DNA of 64,000 nt from VAYN01 sp963702075. GTDB taxonomy: Bacteria > Actinomycetota > Thermoleophilia > Solirubrobacterales > 70-9. The stretch covers positions 1,612,001 to 1,676,000 of the forward strand of contig OY969703.1 of assembly GCA_963702075.1 (NCBI GenBank). The letters run 5' to 3'. A program made the translations under genes and the position numbers. Positions 43,263 to 52,808 of this stretch are shown here, in pieces; the stretch's first letter is position 1, and each line of letters begins with the position of its first letter. The notes beneath the pieces were generated by a model. The model was not told where the DNA came from. It did not search any database and worked only from the letters and a program-made list of their open reading frames with translations.

Positions 43263-44004
43263 AGCGTTTGACGAACTCCAGCGCCCGGTCGCAGACCTCG
43301 CGCCAGCCGCTGTCGATCGTCAGCGAGTGGCCGCGGTTGGGGATTTTCTCGATCTCGGTCACCGCGGTGTTGCGGCTCTGCCGCTTGTAAGAAGCGTTGG
43401 CGATCGCCCAGGGGACGGTGTGGTCCTTCTCGCCGTCGATGATCAGCAGCGGTCCGCGCTCGGGATTCTTCGGGTCGAGCTTGGCCTCGGTGAGGGGATT
43501 GAGGTTGGCGTTCGCCATCTGCATCAGCGCCAGCCCCGGCGCCGCCACGTGGAAGGTCTCGTAGAGCTCCTTCGCCTCCTCGTCGTCGAGGGCGTTGGCC
43601 CAGCCGTACTTGAACTGGTCGAGGGTGAGGGTGACGGCGCGGCCGCGGTTGAGCGGGTTCGCCAGCACCGGTTTCGCCGACTTCAGCGACGAGAGCGGCA
43701 GCGGCAGGACGCCGCGGAAGGGCCCGGGGTCGATCGCCACGGTCGCGGCCGAGAGCCCGCGGTCGGCGATCAGCTGCGCCAGCAGCCCGCCGGTCGAGTG
43801 ACCCATCACCGCCGGCCTGCGATCGAGTCCCTCGATCACATCCTGGGTGTGGTCGGCGATCATGCCCAGCGACTTCTTGGCGAAGACGTCCGGGTTCGCC
43901 CGCGCCTCCTCGACCGTGGCGGGATCGTCTGGCCAGTCGGGTTTGACCGCCGCGTATCCCGCCGCTTCGAAGGTCTCGGCCCAGCGGTCCCAGCTGCTCG
44001 GCAA
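43255..44004 (-). CDS. Alpha/beta hydrolase, start codon unclear
   Basis: 249 aa from TTG 44004, but that cannot be the true start: in the same frame upstream the sequence reads 'DQIQVSAREKTEVEKANAAG' and 'KTAVVFIHGLWL', the first beta strand and oxyanion HG motif of the fold. That stretch begins at about 44100, right at the stop of the glycosyltransferase gene, with no ATG, GTG or TTG before it. Nucleophile Ser in 'GHSTGGLL' and His in 'GHSLTIDSGW' complete the triad, with an Asp in 'GEKDHTVPW'. Members of this family I recall begin exactly around 'DQIQVS'. Substrate unknown (lipase/esterase-like). Confidence 0.85.
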   Translation of the reverse strand: MPSSWDRWAETFEAAGYAAVKPDWPDDPATVEEARANPDVFAKKSLGMIADHTQDVIEGLDRRPAVMGHSTGGLLAQLIADRGLSAATVAIDPGPFRGVLPLPLSSLKSAKPVLANPLNRGRAVTLTLDQFKYGWANALDDEEAKELYETFHVAAPGLALMQMANANLNPLTEAKLDPKNPERGPLLIIDGEKDHTVPWAIANASYKRQSRNTAVTEIEKIPNRGHSLTIDSGWREVCDRALEFVKRFT

Positions 44005-44098
44005 CAGCCAGAGCCCGTGGATGAAGACGACCGCCGTCTTGCCGGCGGCGTTGGCTTTCTCGACTTCGGTCTTCTCTCGCGCGCTGACCTGGATCTGA

Positions 44099-45172
44099 TC
44101 AGCGTAGCCAGGTGCGGACGATCGCGTTGGCGAATCCGGCGCCGTAGCGGAAGGCGGCGGGCTTCTTCGAGTGGCCGTGGAGGCGCTGTTCGACCGTGAT
44201 CGGCACCTCCTTGGCGGGGATGCCGCGCTTGATCGCCTCGATCATGAACTCGGAGGTATGGAACTGCTCCTGGCGCAGGACGAGCTGGGGGAGGACGGTG
44301 GTGCGGACGGCGCGGTAGCCGTTGGAGCAGTCGGTGACGTGGGTGCGGGTGATGGTGGAGACGAGGCGGTTGAAGAAGACGATCCCGAGCTCGCGGGCGA
44401 AGTGGTTGCGGTCGGCGTGGCCGAGGACGCGGGAGCCGTGGGCCATCTCGACTTCGCCGTCGAGGATCGGCTTGACCAGGCGCTCCATCTCGTCGGGGCG
44501 GTGCTGGCCGTCGGCGTCGAGGGTGACGACGATCTCCGCCTCCGATTCGACCATCAGCCGGTAGCCGGTGCGCAACGCCGCGCCGCCGCCGCGGTTGGTG
44601 ACGTGGCGGGCGACCAGGGCGCCGTGCTCGGCGGCGACGTCGCCGGTGCCGTCGCGGGAGCCGTCGTCGACGACCAGCACCTCGGTGCGGATACCGCAGA
44701 CCGCGGGCGGGATCTGGTCGAGGACGGTGGCGATGTTGTCGGCCTCGTTGTAGGCGGGGACCAGGATCGCGATCTTGCCCTTGAAGCGGTCGGGCAAACC
44801 GGCCTGGCGGAACTCCTCCCAGGCGAGGCCCTCGAGCGCGGCGGCGAGCTGGCGCCCGTTCCGCGCCGATTGCGCCAGCGCCCGCAGCGTCAGCAGGAAG
44901 AGGATGAAGATCGCGAAGACCGCCAGGCCGAGGATGCGGCCGCCGTTGCCCTTCTCGAACGAGAACGCCGACAGCAGACCGTTGACGATTTCGGTCCCGG
45001 TGACGATCAGCAGCCCGAGGCCGGCGAGAACCAGGATCAGCACGTCGGCGTTGCGCAGGGTGCGACGGCGCGCCACCGCGTAGGCGACCATCGCCAGCGC
45101 GAGCAGCACGCCGACCGCGCGCAGCGCGGTCAGTTCGGCGGGGAAGATGCCTGCGGTTGGGGTGCCGACCAT
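44099..45172 (-). CDS. Glycosyltransferase family 2 with N-terminal membrane part
   Basis: 357 aa. N-terminal ~115 residues with three hydrophobic spans ('LRAVGVLLALAMVAYAV', 'LILVLAGLGLLIVTG', 'ILGLAVFAIFILFLLTL'), then a GT2 domain of the dolichyl-phosphate-mannose/glucose synthase type: 'IAILVPAYNEADNIATVL' (~140), 'VLVVDDGSRDGT' (~175) and 'VVTLDADGQHRPDEM' with the metal-binding DAD, 'GSRVLG' further on. Transfers a sugar from a nucleotide donor, probably to undecaprenyl phosphate. ATG 45172 overlaps the GT39 gene by 43 bp. The lipid-linked product could be the donor for the two neighbouring GT39 enzymes (inference). Confidence 0.88.
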   Translation of the reverse strand: MVGTPTAGIFPAELTALRAVGVLLALAMVAYAVARRRTLRNADVLILVLAGLGLLIVTGTEIVNGLLSAFSFEKGNGGRILGLAVFAIFILFLLTLRALAQSARNGRQLAAALEGLAWEEFRQAGLPDRFKGKIAILVPAYNEADNIATVLDQIPPAVCGIRTEVLVVDDGSRDGTGDVAAEHGALVARHVTNRGGGAALRTGYRLMVESEAEIVVTLDADGQHRPDEMERLVKPILDGEVEMAHGSRVLGHADRNHFARELGIVFFNRLVSTITRTHVTDCSNGYRAVRTTVLPQLVLRQEQFHTSEFMIEAIKRGIPAKEVPITVEQRLHGHSKKPAAFRYGAGFANAIVRTWLR

Positions 45173-46554
45173 TGGCGACCGGAGGATATGGCCGCCAGGG
45201 CGGATGAGAGGGCCAGGCCGGCCAGCGGAAAGACGAGCGTCATCAGCACCTCGTTGCGGCGCGGGGCGGCGAGGGAGACCGCGCCGACCAGGGTGACGAG
45301 CGCGATCGGCGTCGCCAGGGCGATGAACTCCCACCAGCGGCGCCACAGCGCCAGCAGGGCGAAGCCGGCGATCCCGAGCAGGACGAGAAGGATCTGGACA
45401 GCCCGGCCCGCGGTCGTGTCCATCGCTTCGCCGACGCCGCTGCTCCACATCCGCCCGACCTTGCGCGCGGTCATCGCCAGGTAGTCGACCGGGTCTTCGC
45501 CGAAGTACTTCGAGAGGTTTTCCTTGCCGATCTTGCCGAGCGCCTGGTCGCGGCTGAGGCTCGGGTCCTTGGCCATCTCTTCCTTGGCGACCCGGTTGAA
45601 GAGCGGAGTGGGGTTGACTTCGTTCAGCGCTTCGGAGTTCGGTGCGAGGTCGCGGTGTTCGAAGCGCTGGACCAGAATCGCCTTCACCCGCTGGTATTCG
45701 CCGTCCGCCGGCAGATAGGTCCCGACGTAGAGGGCCTTGCCGCCGCCGGTCGAGATCGGCACGACACGGTCGAGGACGATGTAGTTGCGGATCGTCCAGG
45801 GGAGGATCGGGAGGGCGATGGCGACGAGGAGGACCGCGGCGCCGGCGAGGCCGAGGCGCCATTCGCGCTCCCGCCACATGCGGATCGCGGCGAGGACGAC
45901 AAATGCCGCCCCGACCAGCAGGTACTCCGGGCGGAACATCGCGGTGAGGCCGAAGAGGAAGCCGGGAGCGAGCCATGCCCACAGCGAGCGCTTCTCACTT
46001 GCCCAGAGGAAGGCGAGGATCGCCGCTGGCAGGGTCAGCATCGCCGGCGGCTCGCTCATCAGCTCGCCGGTCGTGTGGAGGAAGGGCGGGTAGACCGCGA
46101 CCGCGAAGGCGGCGAAGAGCCCGACCCAGCGCCCGAGCTCGCGCCCCCCGAGCCGCCACCCCAGCGCGAAGACGACGAGGATCGTCGCCACCCCCAGCAG
46201 TGCCTCGACGATCCGCGCCGTCCCTTCCCGCGGGCCCCCGGTCGCGTAGAAGGAGGCGGCATAGAGGAAGGGCGCTCCCGGCGACCAGTCGCTCGAATCG
46301 TGGAATTCCGGCCCCCCGAAGCTGCCTTCCGTGTAGAGCGCCTTCGAGATCGCGTAGTAGGCGTGCGAGTCGTCAGCCGGGTTCGAGACGGGGTTGACGA
46401 CGACGTAGGCGCGGACGACCAGGCCGAGGGCAGCGATCAGCGCGAGCGCGATCAGCGTCCTCCTGCCGTATCGCTCGTGCAGCGCGCGGATCCAGGCGGC
46501 GAGGGTCTTCAAGGGCCGGGTCAGGCTATCCGGGGTGGGGTCGGGAGAGCGCAT
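45130..46554 (-). CDS. GT39/ArnT-like membrane glycosyltransferase B
   Basis: 474 aa, polytopic with about nine to eleven membrane spans. The first extracytoplasmic loop holds 'DDSHAYYAISKAL' with the acidic residues typical of lipid-sugar-using GT-C enzymes, then 'GELMSEPPAMLTL' and 'GLTAMFRPEYLLVG', and 'LPWTIRNYIVLDRVVPISTGGG' before the soluble C-terminal loop. It transfers a sugar from a polyprenyl-phosphate carrier to an unknown acceptor. Paralogous to the next gene upstream (46526-47920), which it overlaps by 29 bp. Its start codon lies in the right arm of palindrome P4. Confidence 0.87.
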   Translation of the reverse strand: MRSPDPTPDSLTRPLKTLAAWIRALHERYGRRTLIALALIAALGLVVRAYVVVNPVSNPADDSHAYYAISKALYTEGSFGGPEFHDSSDWSPGAPFLYAASFYATGGPREGTARIVEALLGVATILVVFALGWRLGGRELGRWVGLFAAFAVAVYPPFLHTTGELMSEPPAMLTLPAAILAFLWASEKRSLWAWLAPGFLFGLTAMFRPEYLLVGAAFVVLAAIRMWREREWRLGLAGAAVLLVAIALPILPWTIRNYIVLDRVVPISTGGGKALYVGTYLPADGEYQRVKAILVQRFEHRDLAPNSEALNEVNPTPLFNRVAKEEMAKDPSLSRDQALGKIGKENLSKYFGEDPVDYLAMTARKVGRMWSSGVGEAMDTTAGRAVQILLVLLGIAGFALLALWRRWWEFIALATPIALVTLVGAVSLAAPRRNEVLMTLVFPLAGLALSSALAAISSGRQWSAPQPQASSPPN

Positions 46555-47920
46555 CCGCTGGCGACCCCGGCTTTGTGAGGTCGCCAGCGGATGCGCTCCC
46601 GAAGGAGGCGGTGAGCCAGGTGAGGGTGGTTGCTGCGAGCGCGGCGAGGAGAGGGACGAGGACGAGGACGCGGCGGGGGGAGGCGACGAGGAGGGTGCTG
46701 ATCGCGGTGATTGCGAGGAAGATCGTGCCGAAGAGGAGGGCCTCCCAGCGGCGTTTCCAGACGAGGATCGCCAGGCCGAGGAGGCCGAAGGCGACCAGGA
46801 GCCAGTGCAGGACCTCCCAGACCGGCTCGCGCATCACGTCTCGCGGCCCATGCGACCAGATGCGGCCGACCTTGGCGGCGACGAACCCGGCGTATTCGAG
46901 CGGCTCTTGGGAGATGTCGTCCCAGAGTTGTTCCTTGCCCATCTTCGAAAGCGCCTGGTCGGTTTCCATTTCGGGATACCGGGCGCGCGCGAGGCGCGCG
47001 AGGATCTGCTCGAGGCGCAGATGCTGCGCCGCGTCGGCCGCGAACAGCTGCGGGTTTGCGGCAACCACTTCGCCGCCGACCTTTTCCGGGTCGCCGTTCG
47101 AGGGCAGGTAGGTGCCGGCGTAGAGAACCTGCCCACCACCGGTTGAGATTGGGACGAAGCGGTCGAGCGCGACCGCGTTGCGGATCGTCCAGGGGGCAAG
47201 GATGACCAGGAGCGCGCCGAGAAAAACAGCCGCACGCAGAAGGGAGTTGCGCCAGTCGTCCCGGACGTGCCTCACCGCGATGGCGAGCGACACGAGCACC
47301 GCCACCCCCAGGTACTCCGGTCGCATCAACGCCAGCGCTCCAAAGAGAGCACCCGGCAAGAGCCACCTAACCCAGCCGCCCTCCCAAGCCCAAAGCGCCG
47401 CGAGCACTCCACCCGACAGCAGCGTCGCCGCCAACGGCTCGCTCATCAGCATCCCCTGGTACTCCAGCAGCGCCGGATAAACCGCCACCGCAAGCGCCCC
47501 AACCAGCGCCGGCCACACGCTCGCTGAGTTATTCCGCCTATAGCCGGGTTTATTCAGCGAGGGCCGCCCCAGGCGCCTGCCGATCAAGTACGCGAACAGA
47601 ACCGACAGCGCCCCAATCAACGCCAGCACGACCCGCGCCAGCTGTTCGTGTACTCCGCCCGTCACCTCGTACACCCCCGCCACGAACAGCGGCAGCCCCG
47701 GCGAGTAGTTGCTCGACGGCTGCGTCGCTCCCGACCCCACCGTGAACCCGTCCCCCGCGTCCAGGTTCCTCGCGATCGCCGCGTAGGCCCGGGCGTCGTA
47801 GACCGGCGCCCGCCCGTCCCAGGCCTCGCCGACCCGCAGCCCTAGCCCCAGCAGGAAGATCGCGACGAGCGCTCCCAGGCCAAGCCAGCCCCCGTTTCGC
47901 GCCGCCAATCCGCTCGCCAT
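46526..47920 (-). CDS. GT39/ArnT-like membrane glycosyltransferase A
   Basis: 464 aa, polytopic like its paralogue, sharing 'YDARAYAAIARNLDAGDGF', 'GMLMSEPLAATLLSGG', 'ALMRPEYLGVAV' and 'APWTIRNAVALDRFVPISTGGG'. Between 'RRLGRP' and 'VWPALVGALAVAVYP' it has about 12 extra residues (SLNKPGYRRNNSA) that paralogue B lacks, coded exactly by palindrome P5 (47520-47561). Its C-terminal tail is coded by palindrome P4. First gene of the GT39-GT39-GT2-hydrolase run; no ribosome site obvious before ATG 47920. Confidence 0.87.
   Translation of the reverse strand: MASGLAARNGGWLGLGALVAIFLLGLGLRVGEAWDGRAPVYDARAYAAIARNLDAGDGFTVGSGATQPSSNYSPGLPLFVAGVYEVTGGVHEQLARVVLALIGALSVLFAYLIGRRLGRPSLNKPGYRRNNSASVWPALVGALAVAVYPALLEYQGMLMSEPLAATLLSGGVLAALWAWEGGWVRWLLPGALFGALALMRPEYLGVAVLVSLAIAVRHVRDDWRNSLLRAAVFLGALLVILAPWTIRNAVALDRFVPISTGGGQVLYAGTYLPSNGDPEKVGGEVVAANPQLFAADAAQHLRLEQILARLARARYPEMETDQALSKMGKEQLWDDISQEPLEYAGFVAAKVGRIWSHGPRDVMREPVWEVLHWLLVAFGLLGLAILVWKRRWEALLFGTIFLAITAISTLLVASPRRVLVLVPLLAALAATTLTWLTASFGSASAGDLTKPGSPADALSRPHPG
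46547..46598. repeat. Palindromic element P4 across the GT39-A/GT39-B junction
   Basis: Perfect 20-bp arms GAGCGCATCCGCTGGCGACC (46547-46566) and its complement (46579-46598), loop of 12 nt. In the minus-strand mRNA it codes for the tail of GT39-A (about 'ASAGDLTKPGSPADAL') and its 3' arm contains the ATG of GT39-B. The loop with flanking bases reads CCCGGCT then TGTGAG on the plus strand, similar to P5's CCCGGCTATAG on the minus strand. Confidence 0.85.
47520..47561. repeat. Palindromic element P5 inside the GT39-A gene, in frame
   Basis: 42 bp (14 codons). Eight perfect outer pairs CTCGCTGA / TCAGCGAG, 13 Watson-Crick plus 2 wobble pairs of 17 overall, 8-nt loop. On the gene strand it reads CTCGCTGAATAAACCC then GGCTATAGG, giving SLNKPGYRRNNSA, a segment missing from the paralogue next door. 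Codons here (AAT, AAA, TAT, AGG, TCA) are unlike the rest of the gene. Confidence 0.75.
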
Positions 47921-47974
47921 CGCTGGGATTCAACACGGACACGCGGCCGACCAACCGATTAAAGTTCCGTCCTC

Positions 47975-49150
47975 ATGCGAATCCTCATCCTTGGGGGCGA
48001 CGGCTACCTCGGCTGGCCGACTGCGCTCCGCTTCTCGGCCCGCGGGCACGAAGTCTCCGTCGTCGACAACTTCTCCCGCCGCCGCTGGCACACCGAACAC
48101 GGCACCGCCTCGCTGACCCCGATCGGGGGTCTCGACGAGCGGATCGCCGCTTGGCGCGAGGTCGCCGGCGAGCAGATCCGCAGCTACGTCGGCGCCGTCG
48201 AGGACGGCGACTTCCTCGACGAGGTCGTTGCCGAGACGCTGCCCGAGGCGGTCGTCCACTACGGCCAGCAGGCCTCGGCGCCGTTCTCGATGCTCTCGCG
48301 TGAGCGCGCGGTCGAAACCCAACACGCCAACGTGATCGGCAACCTCAACCTGCTGTTCGCGATGCGCGACCACGTCCCCGACGCGCACCTGGTCAAGCTC
48401 GGGACGATGGGCGAGTACGGCCAGCCCAACATCGATATCGAGGAGGGCTACATCGAGATCGAGCACAAGGGGCGCAAGGACAGCCTGCCCTACCCGAAGC
48501 TGCCGGGCTCGCTCTACCACTGCTCCAAGGTCCACGACTCGACCAACATCCACTTTGCCTGCCGCACCTGGGGCCTGCGCGCGACCGACCTCAATCAGGG
48601 CGTTGTCTACGGGGTCGAGACCGAGGAGACCGCCCGCGACGAGCGCCTCATCACCCGCTTCGACTACGACGAGCTGTTCGGCACCGTCCTCAACCGCTTC
48701 TGCGTCCAGGCGGTTATCGGGCATCCGCTGACCGTGTACGGGGCCGGCCACCAGACCCGCGGCTTCCTCAACATCCGCGACACCCTCGCCTGCGTCGAAC
48801 TGGCGGCCCTGAACCCGGCCGAGCGCGGCGAGTTCCGCGTCTTCAACCAGTTCACCGAGCAATATTCAGTGCTCGGGCTGGCGGAACTCGTGAAAGAAGC
48901 CGGCGAGCACCTCGGCTACAGCGTGGAGATCCAGCACTACGACAACCCGCGGGTCGAGAAGGAAGAGCACTACTACAACGCGATCCACACCAAGCTGCTC
49001 GATCTCGGCCTGCAGCCGACGCTGTTGGGCGAGGAGCTGGTCGAGTCGATCATCCACGCGATCGAGCGCTACAAAGGCCGCGTCGTCGAGACCGCGATCG
49101 AGCCGAAGACCCGCTGGAACCCGGCGAAATCGCCTGCAGGCCAGGCGTAG
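47975..49150 (+). CDS. sqdB: UDP-sulfoquinovose synthase
   Basis: 391 aa, NAD-dependent extended SDR close to plant SQD1 along its whole length. Makes UDP-sulfoquinovose from UDP-glucose and sulfite, the head-group donor of the sulfolipid SQDG. N-terminal Rossmann 'ILILGGDGYLGWPTALRF'; catalytic Thr144 ('LGTMGEYG'), Tyr181 and Lys185 ('YHCSKVHDS'), matching T145, Y182, K186 of Arabidopsis SQD1. Family-specific stretches 'PNIDIEEGYI' and 'NRFCVQAVIGHPLTVYG' are present. No sqdX-type transferase is adjacent; the GT genes at 44-48 kb run the opposite way. Unusual in a non-photosynthetic actinobacterium but known in the broad family. Confidence 0.93.
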   Translation: MRILILGGDGYLGWPTALRFSARGHEVSVVDNFSRRRWHTEHGTASLTPIGGLDERIAAWREVAGEQIRSYVGAVEDGDFLDEVVAETLPEAVVHYGQQASAPFSMLSRERAVETQHANVIGNLNLLFAMRDHVPDAHLVKLGTMGEYGQPNIDIEEGYIEIEHKGRKDSLPYPKLPGSLYHCSKVHDSTNIHFACRTWGLRATDLNQGVVYGVETEETARDERLITRFDYDELFGTVLNRFCVQAVIGHPLTVYGAGHQTRGFLNIRDTLACVELAALNPAERGEFRVFNQFTEQYSVLGLAELVKEAGEHLGYSVEIQHYDNPRVEKEEHYYNAIHTKLLDLGLQPTLLGEELVESIIHAIERYKGRVVETAIEPKTRWNPAKSPAGQA

Positions 49151-49175
49151 CGCCGCTGCTACCATCGCCAGTTCG

Positions 49176-50875
<1,700 letters not shown>

Positions 50876-50876
<1 letters not shown>

Positions 50877-51421
50877 TGGAGGCCGGCACCCCCCAGGTGG
50901 TGAAACTGGAGGACCTGCACGTGGCTGGGCAGCTCAGCGGTCGCAAGCACATCCTCTCGATCCAGGTCGAGAACAAGCCGGGCGTGCTGGCGCGCGTCGC
51001 CGGGCTCTTCTCGCGCCGCGGCTTCAACATCGACACCCTCGCGGTCGGCCCGACCGACGACCCGACGGTCTCGCGGATCACCCTCACCCTCGACGGCGCC
51101 GTCCACCCGATCGACCAGGTGACCAAGCAGCTGCACAAGCTCGTCAACGTGCTGAAGATCCGCGACATGGAGCCCGAAGAGACGGTGGCGCGCGAGATGG
51201 CGCTGTTCAAGGTCTCCTCGGCGGTCGAGAACCGCGCCGAGATCATCCAGTTCGCCGAGATCTTCCGGGCCAAAATCGTCGACGTCGCCCGGCGGACGAT
51301 GACGATCGAGGTGACCGGCTCGGCCGACAAGATCGAGGCCTTCGAGCGAATGGTCCGCCCGCACGGCTTAGTCGAAATGGTCCGCACCGGAGAGATCGCC
51401 ATTGGGCGCGGTCACGACTGA
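50876..51421 (+). CDS. ilvN: Acetolactate synthase small (regulatory) subunit
   Basis: 181 aa. N-terminal ACT domain starts 'RKHILSIQVENKPGVLARVAGLFSRRGFNIDTLAVGPT', the valine-binding site that gives feedback control; a second ACT-like part follows ('ALFKVSSAVENRAEIIQFAEIFRAKIVD'). Binds IlvB and raises its activity. A ~20-residue leader precedes the ACT domain. ATG overlaps the ilvB stop; the last 20 bp overlap the TTG start of menF. ilvC is 8.5 kb away, after the menaquinone genes. Confidence 0.95.
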
Positions 51422-52793
51422 GGACCTTCTCGAAGCACTGAAGCGAGGCGCCGAGCGCGGGCGCCGCACCCTCGTAAGCGTCACCAAGGAGGTAGAGGTC
51501 GATGATCCGTGCGCGGTCGTCTTTTCATCGCGCCTCGCGAGCGACCGCTGGTTCTGCTGGGAGCAGCCCGACCGGGAGTTCGCGCTGGCCGGACTGGGAA
51601 TGGCGCACGAGGCGGGCTCGCGAGGAGAGAACCGCTTCCGTGACGTTGCCGAGGAGTGCCTGCGGCTGGGGGATCATCCGGTCCTCGAGGAGCCGCGGGG
51701 GCTGCCGGCTGGGGCCGGGGCGGTCTGGCTCGGCGGCTTCGCCTTCGCCCCCGAGGGAGGCGCGAGCTCGACCTGGTCCTCGCTTCGGCCCGCCTCGCTC
51801 GTGCTGCCGCAGGTCTCGATCTGCCGGCGAGGGGAGCGCGCCTTTCTCACCGTCAACGCTGTGGTGGGGCCGGGGGAGGGGACGGACCGTCTCGCCGAAG
51901 AGCTGTCGGCGCGGGTCACCGGGCTGCGCCTCGACTCGCCGCTGCCGTTGCTCGATCCGCACCCGACCGCCCACCCCGAGATCCGTAGCGCCCGGCCGCC
52001 GCGGGAGTTCGAAGCGGCGGTCGAGGGCGCCACATCCCGGATCGCCGCCGGCGAGTTCTCCAAGGTCGTGCTCGCCCGCGAGGTGATCGTCGGTGCCGCC
52101 GCCGCCCACGACCCGGCCGCGGTCTTCGGCGCCATGCGCGAGCAGTTCCCCGCCTGCTTCTGCTTCTGCTGCGGCACCCCCGAGGCGGCCTTCATCGGCG
52201 CCAGCCCGGAGCTGCTGGTCCGCCGCGCCGGCGCCAGCGTCTCCACCGTCGCCCTCGCCGGCTCGACCCGGCGCAGCTCCGACCCCGCCGTCGACGACCA
52301 CCTCGGCGAGCAGCTGCTGCGCAGCGACAAGGATCGGCGCGAGCAGCGGATCGTCGCCGAGCGAATCGTCCGCGCCCTGCGCCCGCACGCTGTCTGGGTC
52401 GAGGCGGCAGCCGAGCCGGAGATCGTCAAGATCGCGAACATCCAGCATCTCGCCACCCCGGTGATCGCCCAGCTCGCCGAGCCCCACTCGGCGATCGAGA
52501 TGGCCGGCCTGCTCCACCCGACCCCGGCGGTCGGCGGCGAGCCCTGGCCTGCCGCCGCCTCCGCGATCGCCGACCTCGAGGGCATGGACCGCGGCTGGTA
52601 CGCCGCCCCCGTCGGCTGGATGGACGCCACCGAAGACGGCGAATTCTGCGTCGCCCTCCGCAGCGCCCTTCTCCGCGACCGCGAGGCCCACCTCTTCGCC
52701 GGAGTAGGCGTGGTGGCCGGCTCCGACCCGGCCGCCGAGCTGGCCGAGACCGAGGTAAAGCTCGGGGCGCTGCTGCCGCTGCTCGCCGAGTAG
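51402..52793 (+). CDS. menF: Isochorismate synthase
   Basis: 463 aa, chorismate-binding enzyme giving isochorismate, the entry to menaquinone. N-terminal ~190 residues are the variable lid; the catalytic C-terminal half has 'GEFSKVVLAREVIV' (Lys general base), 'FIGASPELLVRRAG', 'VALAGSTRR', 'EIVKIANIQHLATP' and 'LHPTPAVGGEPWPAA', all characteristic of isochorismate rather than anthranilate synthases. Isochorismate for siderophores or salicylate is possible in general, but menD, menC, menA, menB and menE are close by. The start is TTG 51402, inside ilvN, with GGAGAG 7 nt upstream. Confidence 0.9.
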   Translation: MGAVTTEDLLEALKRGAERGRRTLVSVTKEVEVDDPCAVVFSSRLASDRWFCWEQPDREFALAGLGMAHEAGSRGENRFRDVAEECLRLGDHPVLEEPRGLPAGAGAVWLGGFAFAPEGGASSTWSSLRPASLVLPQVSICRRGERAFLTVNAVVGPGEGTDRLAEELSARVTGLRLDSPLPLLDPHPTAHPEIRSARPPREFEAAVEGATSRIAAGEFSKVVLAREVIVGAAAAHDPAAVFGAMREQFPACFCFCCGTPEAAFIGASPELLVRRAGASVSTVALAGSTRRSSDPAVDDHLGEQLLRSDKDRREQRIVAERIVRALRPHAVWVEAAAEPEIVKIANIQHLATPVIAQLAEPHSAIEMAGLLHPTPAVGGEPWPAAASAIADLEGMDRGWYAAPVGWMDATEDGEFCVALRSALLRDREAHLFAGVGVVAGSDPAAELAETEVKLGALLPLLAE

Positions 52794-52808
52794 TGCAGAA
52801 TCCGCCGC

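Noticed and set aside
46527..46536. CTATCCGGGG near palindrome P4, resembling the P3 loop
   Set aside because: It codes the stop region of GT39-A and no arms flank it, so it is probably coincidence.
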